Below are positions 53,399 to 61,801 of a stretch of 64,000 bases of DNA, in pieces. The notes under the pieces are model-generated. The model had not been told where the DNA came from. It ran no database searches and saw only the letters and a program-made list of their open reading frames with translations. How positions within the stretch are numbered: the stretch's first letter is position 1; the number at the start of each line of letters is the position of its first letter. The translations under genes and the position numbers were made by a program. The stretch lies in contig NZ_CP035501.1 in assembly GCF_004135585.1 (NCBI RefSeq), forward strand, positions 4,845,501 to 4,909,500, in the 5' to 3' direction. Source of the stretch: Sphingosinicella sp. BN140058. GTDB lineage: Bacteria > Pseudomonadota > Alphaproteobacteria > Sphingomonadales > Sphingomonadaceae.

Positions 53399-53464
53399 AG
53401 ACCTTCGCAGGGGCGCCTGGGGATCACGCCGGGAATAGCCGGGGTGGGGTGGATTCGAGACATT
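53399..53464 (+). repeat. Array repeat 39, right part
   Basis: AGACCTTCGCAGGGGCGCCT to GGGTGGATTCGAGACATT. Continues the copy split by the IS110-family element. Confidence 0.85.
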
Positions 53465-53842
53465 CCACGCGTCGCCCCATCGCCGCAGAACCGGACATTG
53501 AACCGGGGAGGCACGCCGGCAGCTCAGCGCCAAAAACCGGTCGTACATACTGGGTAAGTCAGTTCCTAGAAGCGGCCGTTGGCTCCCTGCGCGTGTAAAC
53601 CATCGGATTTCCGGCCCCCGCCAGACCCGCCGCGGACGCGTGCCGCCGGGACCGATATCCTGTCTTCACCTGTCTGGGAGCCTGACGCGCACCAAAGTTG
53701 CCCGGCTTCGAGCATATTATGAACATCCTTCAAGGACGATGCCGGCGCGCCGCGCAACCCGGCGCCCCGACAGCGTCGGGACGTCGCGGTTCGGACGGCT
53801 GCATGGCTGGCGCCCGGACCGTTCGGCCTTTAGCGTAGTCCG
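53465..53842. other. Intergenic stretch, nothing recognised
   Basis: 378 bases before the DUF1963 gene. No convincing gene, repeat copy or RNA. Confidence 0.4.
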
Positions 53843-55576
53843 ATGCGTACCCTGCTCCTCCTGCTTCTGCTCCAGCTGCCGTTTTTGCTTTTCATGTGGC
53901 TGGTTCCACCCGAGCGTCGCACGCCCTCGCGCAAGGTGAGTGCGTGGCTGCTGGCAGGGCTGTCGCTGCTCGCCGCCGGGTCCGGCATCCTTCACCTCTA
54001 TTGGGAGGACGGGAATTTCGCGCGGTTCAGCTTCGTATTCGCCGTCTGTGCGGCGCTCGGGGCAGTGGCGCGCGCGAAGGGCTGGATCGGGCCCGACGAT
54101 CCCGACCCGCTGCTTGACGCTGGCGGGCTGGCCGAACCGCGGGCGACCGGAGGCGACGCGCAATCCGCCGCTGATCCGGCCGTCGACGCCGGCGCAGCCG
54201 CGCTGCTCGAGCGCTATCGTCGTCCCGCGGTGCTCCTGCACCGCCCCTATCCGCCGCACGCAGGGCCACCGGGCAACAGCCATTTCGGCGGGCTCCCTGC
54301 GTTCGCCGTGGGCATGGAGTGGCCGCGGACCTCGGCCGGTGTGCCGCTCCACTTTCTCTGCCAGGTCGATTTTGCCGACATGCACTGGACGACGCCGCTT
54401 CCCGACCACGGGGTTCTGCTTGTGTTCGTCCGCGACGACGACGCGCAGCAAAGGAGCAGCGGACGAGCGGGCGACGATTTTCGAATCCTCTATGCGCCCG
54501 AGGCCGCCGCCGGTCCGACCGAGGCTCCGGCCGATCTGCCGCCGATCGGCTGGGATTTCCCTCGAGGTCCCTACCGGGAGGTCCAGCTCGATGGCGAGCC
54601 CCACCAGCGGCTGCACGTCGCGTGGCCCATCCAGCCGCTGGAGATGGACAGCTTTCCCGACCAGAGCGGGTTGCCCGAGCTGATCGCTCATTCGGAGCGG
54701 GCGTGGCAGCAGTGGAGCCACGAATACCAGGTACGGAAGTCGCTCCACGAGAGGGATCCGAGCGTCCGGCGTTTCCCGACCGCGCCCGACGACCCCGAAG
54801 AGGCGGCGGTATGGGATCGCTATGGGGAATTGCTGCCGGCAGCCCGGGCGGCCGCGCTGGAGGCAGCGACCGGCACGCCGATCTACGAGGAGCCGGGTTA
54901 TGCCGCTGAAGCGCAGGCGAACCGGCGCGTGTTCGAAGACGGGTCGTTCCCGTCACACTGGATCTTCATCCACTATTTCGCCCGGATCGCCCTGCGGCGC
55001 TCTCGCCGGGATCCCCCATCAGACGCTGACACGGCCGCCGCCGCGATCGCAGACGCCGAGGCGCGCCTCGATCGGGCGGCGCGGGCGTGGTTCGATCGAT
55101 CCTGCGCACTGCCGCTCGAATCGCCGGTCGATGAGACCGATCGCGCTGCCTTTCGCGCGTGGGCAGCGAACATCCGGAGGGATCCCCGCTCGCGGGCGGG
55201 CTCGGATGCGCCGGGCTGGGCTGCCGAGGCTGCTTTTTGGGTGATCAGGAGCTGGGCGGGCAATCGCCGGCTGGCCGGCACGATCCCGCCGTCCGCCTAC
55301 GAAGCGGTCGCTGGCCGCTTCCACGCCAGTCGCGTAAGCCGCGGTGGCGAGAAGGACTGGTACCATTTCCACTTCTGTCAAATGCTCGGCCACGCGACCT
55401 CGTCGCAGGAGGCTGCGCCTGCCGACGGGACCGAGGTCTGCCTGCTGAACCTCGCCAGCGATCGTGCGCTCGGCTGGTCGTTCTGGGACTGCGGGGAGAT
55501 CGGCTTCTGGATCGCGCCCGAGGACCTCGCCGCCCGGGACTTCTCCAGGGTTCGGATGAGCGTCAACGGGCACTGA
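53843..55576 (+). CDS. DUF1963 (YwqG-like) protein with N-terminal membrane helices
   Basis: 577 residues. Two hydrophobic segments at the start (MRTLLLLLLLQLPFLLFMWL and WLLAGLSLLAAGSGILHLYW). DUF1963 marks: NSHFGGLPAFAVGMEWPRTS, PLHFLCQVDFADMHWTTPLP, and later FHFCQMLGHATSSQEA, CLLNLASDRALGWSFWDCGE, IGFWIAPEDLAARDF. A large helical insert (about 300-500) separates the two halves. Function of the family is unknown; it often sits near toxin or stress loci. Confidence 0.86.
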   Translation: MRTLLLLLLLQLPFLLFMWLVPPERRTPSRKVSAWLLAGLSLLAAGSGILHLYWEDGNFARFSFVFAVCAALGAVARAKGWIGPDDPDPLLDAGGLAEPRATGGDAQSAADPAVDAGAAALLERYRRPAVLLHRPYPPHAGPPGNSHFGGLPAFAVGMEWPRTSAGVPLHFLCQVDFADMHWTTPLPDHGVLLVFVRDDDAQQRSSGRAGDDFRILYAPEAAAGPTEAPADLPPIGWDFPRGPYREVQLDGEPHQRLHVAWPIQPLEMDSFPDQSGLPELIAHSERAWQQWSHEYQVRKSLHERDPSVRRFPTAPDDPEEAAVWDRYGELLPAARAAALEAATGTPIYEEPGYAAEAQANRRVFEDGSFPSHWIFIHYFARIALRRSRRDPPSDADTAAAAIADAEARLDRAARAWFDRSCALPLESPVDETDRAAFRAWAANIRRDPRSRAGSDAPGWAAEAAFWVIRSWAGNRRLAGTIPPSAYEAVAGRFHASRVSRGGEKDWYHFHFCQMLGHATSSQEAAPADGTEVCLLNLASDRALGWSFWDCGEIGFWIAPEDLAARDFSRVRMSVNGH

Positions 55577-55891
55577 GCTGCAGCGACCAATCGGTGGCGC
55601 GCGAGGGCGCCTTGCAGGCCCGAGTCGCAGCCCAAGGAGCAGCGGCTTTTTGCAGCGGCCGAAAAGCGACGAAAGGCCGGGGGCGATCGGCCTTGCGGTA
55701 TCGCTCATCCTCGGGCGTGCGTCCTCGAAGCGAACGACCGTTCTCCGCGCCGGGCCGCTCCTTGAAAGAGCGGCCAGATGTCCGCTATCCTTCTTTGCTC
55801 CTCCGAGGCCGCCAGTCCGCTGTCGGCCGAACTACGCCGAGAAGTAGGACCGGAGGAATGTCCGGTATCAAGCTGCAGCCTGTCGCCGAGC
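55577..55891. other. Intergenic stretch with hairpins
   Basis: Perfect 8-bp hairpin GGCCGCTC-CTTGAAA-GAGCGGCC at 55753-55775, without a T tract, and a weaker one near 55668-55695. They could end transcription of the DUF1963 gene only if assisted. No gene recognised. Confidence 0.4.
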
Positions 55892-56035
55892 TATGACCGC
55901 TATGGGTCGCAGGCGGCTGTAGCGCTCTGATCCCGCTGGTGGCGGCGCCATGGTCGGCCTACCTCGCGGAAGCAGACATAGCCGTTGCCGGCGCGGCTGC
56001 TTCCGGCTGACAGCTGACTCGGGTGGGAACGGGTC
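55892..56035 (+). repeat. Array repeat 40
   Basis: ATGACCGCTATGGGTCGCAG to ACTCGGGTGGGAACGGGTC. 103 bases identical to repeat 23. Confidence 0.85.
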
Positions 56036-56117
56036 TATGACGATGTGGCGGAAACTGGTGGATTCGCAACAATCAGTTCCGTACTGTTCGAGGCTTCATG
56101 AACCTGAAGGGAGCAAG

Positions 56118-56348
56118 ATGCGGTACAAAATTGTTGCCGCCTTTTCTGCTTCGGTCGCACTGGCAGTGCTAATCTGGGTTGGCCTGATTCAGATGAAGCT
56201 GTGGCTCTTCAAGCACGCGGTGCTTGGCGGCGCTATCGAAGTCGCTCCGGAAGGCTACTGGCTCCTCGCAGCGCAGGGCGTCGTGATTGTCGCGTCCTGC
56301 TTTACGTGCGTCGTTGCCATACGTGCGATGCGAAAGGGATCTCGATAG
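56118..56348 (+). CDS. Small two-helix membrane protein
   Basis: 76 residues from ATG 56118, after GGGAG. Transmembrane helices FSASVALAVLIWVGLIQMKL and GYWLLAAQGVVIVASCFTCV, basic tail. Function unknown. Confidence 0.65.
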   Translation: MRYKIVAAFSASVALAVLIWVGLIQMKLWLFKHAVLGGAIEVAPEGYWLLAAQGVVIVASCFTCVVAIRAMRKGSR

Positions 56349-56436
56349 TCGGCAGGCATTTGCACCTCTGATTAGAGGCCAAGGCCGCCAATGCGCATGG
56401 CAGAAGCGATTTCTGCCGTCGCTGAGGCCCGCCTGC

Positions 56437-56583
56437 AACGTCCTGAATGGGTCGATCTGCGCTGTAGCGGGCGGAGCTTGGACGAAGCGGCGAGATCGTC
56501 AGCCTGCCTCGCGGAAGCGGACATAGCCCTCGCCGGCGCCGCTTCCCCTGGGGAACAGCTGGATCGGGTGGAAAGCTGTCATT
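56437..56583 (+). repeat. Array repeat 41, complete
   Basis: AACGTCCTGAATGGGTCGAT to GGGTGGAAAGCTGTCATT. Its end overlaps the stop codon of the next minus-strand gene. Confidence 0.85.
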
Positions 56584-57019
56584 GCGCGTCGGGGTGATAG
56601 GCATTTTTCTCGCCAGCCATTTTGGCGAACAAGGCCTCTTCATCGGCCGTGCTCAAAGGTTTAACAACCTTGATGCGCCGAACTTCCAGGATATCGAGCC
56701 AAGAACGATCGTCCGCGTCCCGGTAATAGATCCTTCCGGTCACTACGCCGAACGTATTGAACATGTCGGCATTCTCGAGAGCTTGCCTGACGGCAGCGGG
56801 AAGATTGGAGGTGGCGCCGGGGATTCCTCGCCAGCAGCGAGTATCCACGACCAAGGGCGGCGAATGCATGCTCCCTCCCGTGAACATCGCGACGAACTCG
56901 ACCTTTGTACCCTGCCATCCTTGGAAGCGATTGCCCATCTCGCAGATGGTTGGATGCGTGACATCGGCCTTGCAGGCAACCAAGAGTCCGACGAGTAGCA
57001 AGGAGCGGGTGACTCGCAT
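56579..57019 (-). CDS. Small lipoprotein
   Basis: 146 residues from MRVTRSLLLVGLLVACKADV, with lipobox LVAC. The mature part has HPTICEMGNRFQGWQGTKVE, PLVVDTRCWRGIPGATSNLP, and a beta-rich segment. The stop codon lies inside the terminal bases of repeat 41. Function unknown. Confidence 0.7.
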   Translation of the reverse strand: MRVTRSLLLVGLLVACKADVTHPTICEMGNRFQGWQGTKVEFVAMFTGGSMHSPPLVVDTRCWRGIPGATSNLPAAVRQALENADMFNTFGVVTGRIYYRDADDRSWLDILEVRRIKVVKPLSTADEEALFAKMAGEKNAYHPDAQ

Positions 57020-57108
57020 TTGGTGAGCGTAGCTAGGTATGCGCTCTCGGCAAGTGAGCAGACGTAGGCCCCTGCGAGAGCCTGCCACCCGCAATGGAGG
57101 TGCCGCTG

Positions 57109-57253
57109 ATGTCGGCTTTGGGTCGATCCGCGCTGTAGCGCCGTGATCCTGTCGGTGGCGGCGCGATCGTCAGCCCGCCTGGCGAAAGCGCACGTGGCCT
57201 TGGCCGGCGCCTGCTCCAGGCCGGAACAGCCGTATCGGGTGGAAACGCGACAT
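57109..57253 (+). repeat. Array repeat 42
   Basis: ATGTCGGCTTTGGGTCGATC to GGGTGGAAACGCGACAT. CGCGCTGTAGCGCCGTGATC type, close to repeats 7 and 18. Confidence 0.86.
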
Positions 57254-57266
57254 AGCCAAGGGTCCT

Positions 57267-57500
57267 TCACCCGAACTTCGCGGTAAACTCCTCTACCTCT
57301 TCGTCGGTCACGCGCCAGTCAGATCCGCGACACTCGGTGAGCGCGACCAATCCCAGCAGACGAAGTGGATCTTCCGCAACAAAGCGGTCGCTTCCACGCT
57401 CAGCGATCATGTATGGCCCGGAAGTGCGAATTGAGAAACCCTTCTGCACAAGCGCGGCGTAGGCAGGTGCGAGCACGTTTGCGGCTTCGGCTACGTACAT
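57267..57500 (-). CDS. Short soluble hypothetical protein
   Basis: 77 residues from MYVAEAANVLAPAYAALVQK; a start 19 codons upstream is possible. Pattern AERGSDRFVAEDPLRLLGLV, then ECRGSDWRVTDEEVEEF recurs in small sphingomonad proteins. Function unknown. Confidence 0.62.
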   Translation of the reverse strand: MYVAEAANVLAPAYAALVQKGFSIRTSGPYMIAERGSDRFVAEDPLRLLGLVALTECRGSDWRVTDEEVEEFTAKFG

Positions 57501-57564
57501 AGCTCCGGTTCCCAATATACCTGGCTCCAGGATAGGACGCACACGGAGCGTCGGCAACGTCCAA

Positions 57565-57747
57565 GCGGACGTTCATCGCCTAGGCCATCGATCGCGCCGC
57601 CAGCAGCCGGACAGGGTCGGTGCACGTCCTAGGTCCTCACGTGGTGCACGCTGGCGGCGAACGTCAGGCCGCCCCGCGAGAGCGGACCTTCGTGGGATCG
57701 CCTGGCGATCGCCGTCGGAGCGACGGGGCAGGGTGATTTGCGACATT
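57565..57747 (+). repeat. Array repeat 43, partial copy fused to a full copy
   Basis: The right half of one copy (GCGGACGTTCATCGCC to CAGCAGCCGGACAGGGTCG) joins, at the GGGTCG word, a full copy with GTGCACGTCCTAGGTCCTCA to AGGGTGATTTGCGACATT. Confidence 0.8.
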
Positions 57748-57828
57748 GCGCTTTTGACGTCAAAATTCGTGACCGCGCCTTTCCCGTAGGGCAGGGGCAT
57801 GGGTTGTATCGGGTGGGAGAACGAAGCG

Positions 57829-58353
57829 ATGGTCGGCATTTTCAAGAGGCTGTTTGGCAGAAAGAACGATGCAGCCGAACAAGTGTCGCCAGTGCGACGA
57901 TCCGAGAGGCTAGAAGCGGTACCGGACGGCATGCCGACGAGCATTGAGGAGGGAATGGAATGGCAGGCGGCAGATTTCGTGACGGCGTTTTCCTCCGCAG
58001 GCTCCCCAGTGGACGGAAGCAAGCTTGATTACAGCGAAGCATCCCTCGAACTCGTGGATCGGGTGCTGGATGACTTCTATCGCCTGGGAGCATCGCTTCC
58101 CGAAGATCTGCACTTTCTGACATCCGCCTACATCTTTGAAGTCGCGCGTCGGGCGTTCGGCGGGCGATATCTCCGTGGTGATAAGGAGAACCCCTTCGTG
58201 CTTGTTATCGGCGAGGGAACCGCTGAGGTCGGGGTCTGCGTGATGTCGAAGGTCCACGGACGTGCGGTGAACGGGCCTGAGGATAGCATCCCATTCTTCT
58301 ACGCTGGGATTGCTCCCCTTGTGTCTGCCGGGACTAGCGCGACGTTGATTTGA
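57829..58353 (+). CDS. Hypothetical soluble protein
   Basis: 174 residues from ATG 57829 (MVGIFKRLFGRKNDAAEQVS); an upstream ATG at 57799 is weaker. A basic start, then GSKLDYSEASLELVDRVLDD and FVLVIGEGTAEVGVCVMSKV. It resembles small immunity-like proteins. Family not named. Confidence 0.65.
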   Translation: MVGIFKRLFGRKNDAAEQVSPVRRSERLEAVPDGMPTSIEEGMEWQAADFVTAFSSAGSPVDGSKLDYSEASLELVDRVLDDFYRLGASLPEDLHFLTSAYIFEVARRAFGGRYLRGDKENPFVLVIGEGTAEVGVCVMSKVHGRAVNGPEDSIPFFYAGIAPLVSAGTSATLI

Positions 58354-58491
58354 GATCGCTGCCATCAAGCATGAGCGCTTTGCCGACTTGCGCGCGGTGG
58401 CCGTCGCTCACCGAGGGCAGCTTCGATGCTCATGGTTTATAACTTCCAATCACCGCTTGCGGGCGCTTGCCGCCGATCCCGATCCGCGCGA

Positions 58492-58632
58492 AACGTCCTT
58501 TTCGGGTCAAAGCCAAGGTCCCCACATGGCGCACGCCAGCGGCGAATGGCAGGGTGCCGCGCGGAAGCGGACCTTGGCCGAGTTGGCTGGCGATCGCGCC
58601 GGGAACAGCCGGGAGGGTGGAGATGCGTCATT
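58492..58632 (+). repeat. Array repeat 44
   Basis: AACGTCCTTTTCGGGTCAAA to GGGAGGGTGGAGATGCGTCATT. AGGTCCCCACATGGCGCA type. 58354-58491 holds nothing recognised. Confidence 0.82.
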
Positions 58633-58661
58633 TGTGGAAGCGTTTGGTGTAACACGACCAC

Positions 58662-58943
58662 GTGGCCAATCGCTTAGCCAGATACCATAAAGTTGCAGCG
58701 CTCGCCCTCGAGCCCACGCCGAGCCGTAGCTTGATTGCCGCCGGGGTGGCGGGCGCACTCGCCTTTGTCCTCACACAATTGCTGCTCGGCGTTTGGTGGG
58801 GCGCTGGTACGGCTGCTGTTACTTTTGCCTCCTTCGGAGCAGCGATAGCAGCAGCAGTGGCAGCCGTCACAATGAAGCCAGCGATGGCGGTAGTTTATGG
58901 GGTAATCGGAGCTATCTGGCTGCTGTTGGAGGCCTTGGTTTAG
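58662..58943 (+). CDS. Small integral membrane protein
   Basis: 93 residues from a GTG. Three transmembrane segments: [40 protein letters not shown] and [20 protein letters not shown]. Function unknown. Confidence 0.65.
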   Translation: MANRLARYHKVAALALEPTPSRSLIAAGVAGALAFVLTQLLLGVWWGAGTAAVTFASFGAAIAAAVAAVTMKPAMAVVYGVIGAIWLLLEALV

Positions 58944-58974
58944 CGCTTGGGTGCATCGTGGCCGCACTGGGCTG

Positions 58975-59075
58975 AATGTCCGGAATGGGTCGCAGGCGGC
59001 TGTAGGAGCTCGGGCGCAGTCGGGCAGGCGAGAACGTCGGCCTGTCGCGCGCAATCGGACGTTCGCCGCCGCGGC
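58975..59075 (+). repeat. Array repeat 45, right half lost to an IS256 remnant
   Basis: AATGTCCGGAATGGGTCGCA to ACGTTCGCCGCCGCGG. The transposase remnant follows directly. It is the last copy in the window. Confidence 0.82.
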
Positions 59076-59909
59076 TTTCCTGGGCGAAGGCGGTGGCGAC
59101 GAAGGCGGAGACGACCCGGCGTCCGCTTTTGCCGGAATGGGCGAGCAGATTCCGCATGAAGTGGACGCGGCAGCGCTGCCAGGTGGCGCAGAACACCTTG
59201 GCGACGGCCGCCTTGATGCCTTCGTGCGAGTCGGAGATGACGAGTTTGAGACCGCGCAGGCCGCGGCGTGCGAGGCTGCGCAGGAACTCGGTCCAGAAGG
59301 TCTCGGCCTCGGACGGCCCCACCGCCATGCCGAGCACTTCGCGCCGACCGTCGCTGTTGGCCCCGACGGCGACGATCACCGCGACGGACACGATCCGGCA
59401 GGCTTGGCGCACCTTCACATAGGTGGCGTCGATCCAGAGGTACGGCCAATCGCCCTCGATCGGACGGGTGAGGAACGCATCAACGCGTTCATCGATCTCC
59501 TTGCAGAGCCGGCTCACCTGGCTCTTCGAGATGCCGCTCATGCCCATCGCCTTGACCAGATCGTCGACCGAGCGGGTCGATATGCCCTGGATATAGGCTT
59601 CCTGGATGACGGCGGTCAGCGCCTTCTCGGCAAGCCGGCGCGGTTCGAGAAAGCATGGAAAGTAGGAGCCGGTCCTCAGCCTGGGGATCTTGAGCTCGAC
59701 GGTGCTGGCGCGCGTCTCCCAGTCGCGATCGCGATAGCCGTTGCGCTGCGCCAGCCGATCGGCGCTCTTCTCGCCATAAGCGGCGCCGGTCATCGTCCCG
59801 ACCTCGATCTCCATCAGCCGCTCCGCGGCAAAGCCGATCATCTCGCGCAGGAAATCAGCATCCGGGCTCTTTGCAGCAACGCCTGCAGGTCCATCTTGTC
59901 CTCGGTCAT
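59076..59909 (-). pseudogene. IS256-family (mutator) transposase, frameshifted and 3'-truncated
   Basis: Start [13 protein letters not shown] at 59909; one missing base near 59870 then shifts the frame. The continuing frame reads [56 protein letters not shown] (first Asp), [20 protein letters not shown] and [12 protein letters not shown]. It breaks at VATAFAQE, where repeat 45 begins, so the last third with the catalytic Glu is missing. Confidence 0.88.
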
Positions 59910-60089
59910 CGGTGCCTCCGTAAGTTGAGTCTGCAACCCAACCTTACCTGAGATCGCCGATGGCCACCCCGCGAAGCTGACCGCCCGCTACAGCGCTATG
60001 GGAAAGCGCGCGGCCGGTCAGCTCCGCTCCGCCGAGCTACACCACCAGCCGGGACACGACCGCGGAAGGCGTCCGGACTTGACCCTGCT

Positions 60090-60266
60090 TCAGCTTCTCA
60101 GCCTAGCGGTCGAGGTTGCCTCATCATTCCTATGCGTGTCGATCAGGTCTCGAGCCTGCTCAGCGCTGATCTCGTGCTTGGAGGCGAAATAGCTCACCTC
60201 GCAACGCTTTGGGCCTTCGACGCGGTTCCCGTCGGGTTCACAGACGTTCGACTTATCGTCTGCCAT
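60090..60266 (-). CDS. DUF3606 family protein
   Basis: 58 residues from an ATG at 60266: MADDKSNVCEPDGNRVEGPK, then YFASKHEISAEQARDLIDTH. DUF3606 proteins are small, highly charged helical proteins common in alphaproteobacteria, of unknown function. 59910-60089 holds only the outer end of the IS256 remnant. Confidence 0.78.
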   Translation of the reverse strand: MADDKSNVCEPDGNRVEGPKRCEVSYFASKHEISAEQARDLIDTHRNDEATSTARLRS

Positions 60267-60329
60267 CTCTATCTTCTAACTTCGTTCCGACCTGCACTCA
60301 GCGTTGGCGCCAGAGCCGCAGAGAAGAGA

Positions 60330-61289
60330 TCAGCCAAGCTGCAGCGCCCGGCGCAGGAGAGGCGACGGGTCGCTATTCGGGTTCAGCCAATTCGCACGGC
60401 CCGGATGCGTCAGCGTCAGCACCCTGACGCCCCGACGGCCCGAATGCGCTTGGCTGCGCCACCTACGATCATTCTGCTCGACCATCTCGTCGACGAGCTC
60501 GTGCGCATCAACGGCGTCGCGGACCCATTGTCCAGCGGTACCCCCAAGGCATAGGACCGTGTCGACGGCGAGATCGCGGATTACTGCCTCATGAAATGGC
60601 CAGCACACCCGCAGCAATCGGGATGTCTCGGTAGCCAACATCGCCTCAGTCCGTGAGCGAACGAAAATGACATTGCTCGCCGGCACGTCCCTTGGGTCCA
60701 AACCCGCCGAATTTAGTAGATGCGAGATCCTCGGCTGCATGCCGTAGGTGCCTTTCGGCCGGCCAGCCCAACTTTCGTCAACGTATGACGACCATCTCTC
60801 CGGCGATCTTGCCCATTTCGTCAGGTCGCGGCCGATCGTCTCACTTTCCTGGGTAACAGGCGATCCGCCTGGATTGAGCCCCAGAAGATAAACCCTGCTG
60901 GCCCGGCGGAACGCTCCGCGGCCGGTATAGAAGACGGCACCGCTTCGATCGTGGAGCTCCGCCGGTATCAAGGCGACGAACCGCGCGGGATCGACTTCAC
61001 TCCCATGCACCGTAGGACTACTCACAAGCTCCTCTTGGACGACTGCCGTCGTTGGAAGCGACCTCGAGGCAGCGCGCGCTTGCGCTCGGAACTTCCTCGG
61101 TTGCGGCTTCTTCGCAGCTCCGAACACCATCGCGATACCGGCCGCCAGGATTCCGGCAACCGCTACGACAATCAGGCCGAGATTGGCCCAGCCACCTACT
61201 GCCTGGGCTATTGCGACAACGGCGACCAGGCTCAGCAGCCATTGAACCGCCGTGGCTCGAGGACGGCGCGAGCCTCGACGTCTCCCCAA
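60330..61289 (-). CDS. Membrane-anchored protein with a uracil-DNA-glycosylase-like domain
   Basis: 319 residues from a TTG. Two transmembrane helices (VQWLLSLVAVVAIAQAVGGW and LGLIVVAVAGILAAGIAMVF) and a basic linker. From about 110, VYLLGLNPGGSPVTQESETI resembles UDG motif A and VRVLTLTHPGRANWLNPNSD motif B. Between them lies MQPRISHLLNSAGLDPRDVP with SNVIFVRSRTEAM. It may act on nucleobases or nucleotides at the membrane. The reaction is not predictable. Confidence 0.65.
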   Translation of the reverse strand: MGRRRGSRRPRATAVQWLLSLVAVVAIAQAVGGWANLGLIVVAVAGILAAGIAMVFGAAKKPQPRKFRAQARAASRSLPTTAVVQEELVSSPTVHGSEVDPARFVALIPAELHDRSGAVFYTGRGAFRRASRVYLLGLNPGGSPVTQESETIGRDLTKWARSPERWSSYVDESWAGRPKGTYGMQPRISHLLNSAGLDPRDVPASNVIFVRSRTEAMLATETSRLLRVCWPFHEAVIRDLAVDTVLCLGGTAGQWVRDAVDAHELVDEMVEQNDRRWRSQAHSGRRGVRVLTLTHPGRANWLNPNSDPSPLLRRALQLG

Positions 61290-61801
61290 TCTGCTCGACC
61301 CCTCGCTCTGACTTTGCCCAGTATCGCTCCAGCGCGTTCATGACGCAAGGTTCGCCGCCTCGACAAGGCCGTGACTACGCGACGCGACGCCCGTCCGTCC
61401 TCGGATCGGTCCCACCCGCGACGATCGCCTGACTAAGGCGCCCGAAGTTATCGAAGGCCCTGACAATCTGGAAAGCGGCTGACAACACCGCGGGTCGACT
61501 TCGCCTTCGGGCAGGTCCAGACGCCGTTGCGCTCGTCCAGGCCCACCAAGAAGCGGAGAGCTTTGCGGGAAGCAAACGCCGGCTTTCGTCAGAAGAAGCC
61601 GTTCAATCGCCAGCATCGGAACGACCGGGATTGGTCGCGAACAGCCGGTTCCTGACTCGTTTCCTACATCGCAATTTAGGGCATGGAAACTGCGCCGCAG
61701 CGTTTCCCCTCGTAGCGAAATGGCACGCCTTCGATGCCGGGACCGTACCTGTCCCCGTGGCGAGAGATCGCTCCGGGCGAGCGCGTGTTCCCCGCGTTAT
61801 T
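61290..61801. other. Intergenic stretch, possible decayed coding sequence
   Basis: A minus-strand frame near 61375-61560 reads SAAFQIVRAFDNFGRLSQAI, VAGGTDPRTDGRRV, which looks protein-like but has no good start. No other feature recognised. Confidence 0.3.

Noticed and set aside
53843..55281. Several long frames on both strands inside the DUF1963 gene
   Set aside because: High GC content opens shadow frames; only the 577-residue frame carries family motifs and membrane helices.
13703..59081. The repeats as classical integron attC sites
   Set aside because: The tips do not show the RYYYAAC and GTTRRRY core words, no integron integrase gene is present in the window, and genes face both ways. 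Only the organisation is similar.
13703..59081. The repeats as a CRISPR array
   Set aside because: Units are about 146 bases, diverged, and separated by whole genes rather than short uniform spacers. No cas genes are present.
13703..59081. Proteins read through the repeats on either strand
   Set aside because: Many open frames in the repeats arise from high GC content and translate to Arg/Pro/Ser-rich strings that recur with each copy (such as HPIQLFPARL). They are not treated as genes.
58951..59928. A 325-residue plus-strand protein
   Set aside because: It is antisense to the IS256 transposase remnant and includes the repeat; no family resemblance.
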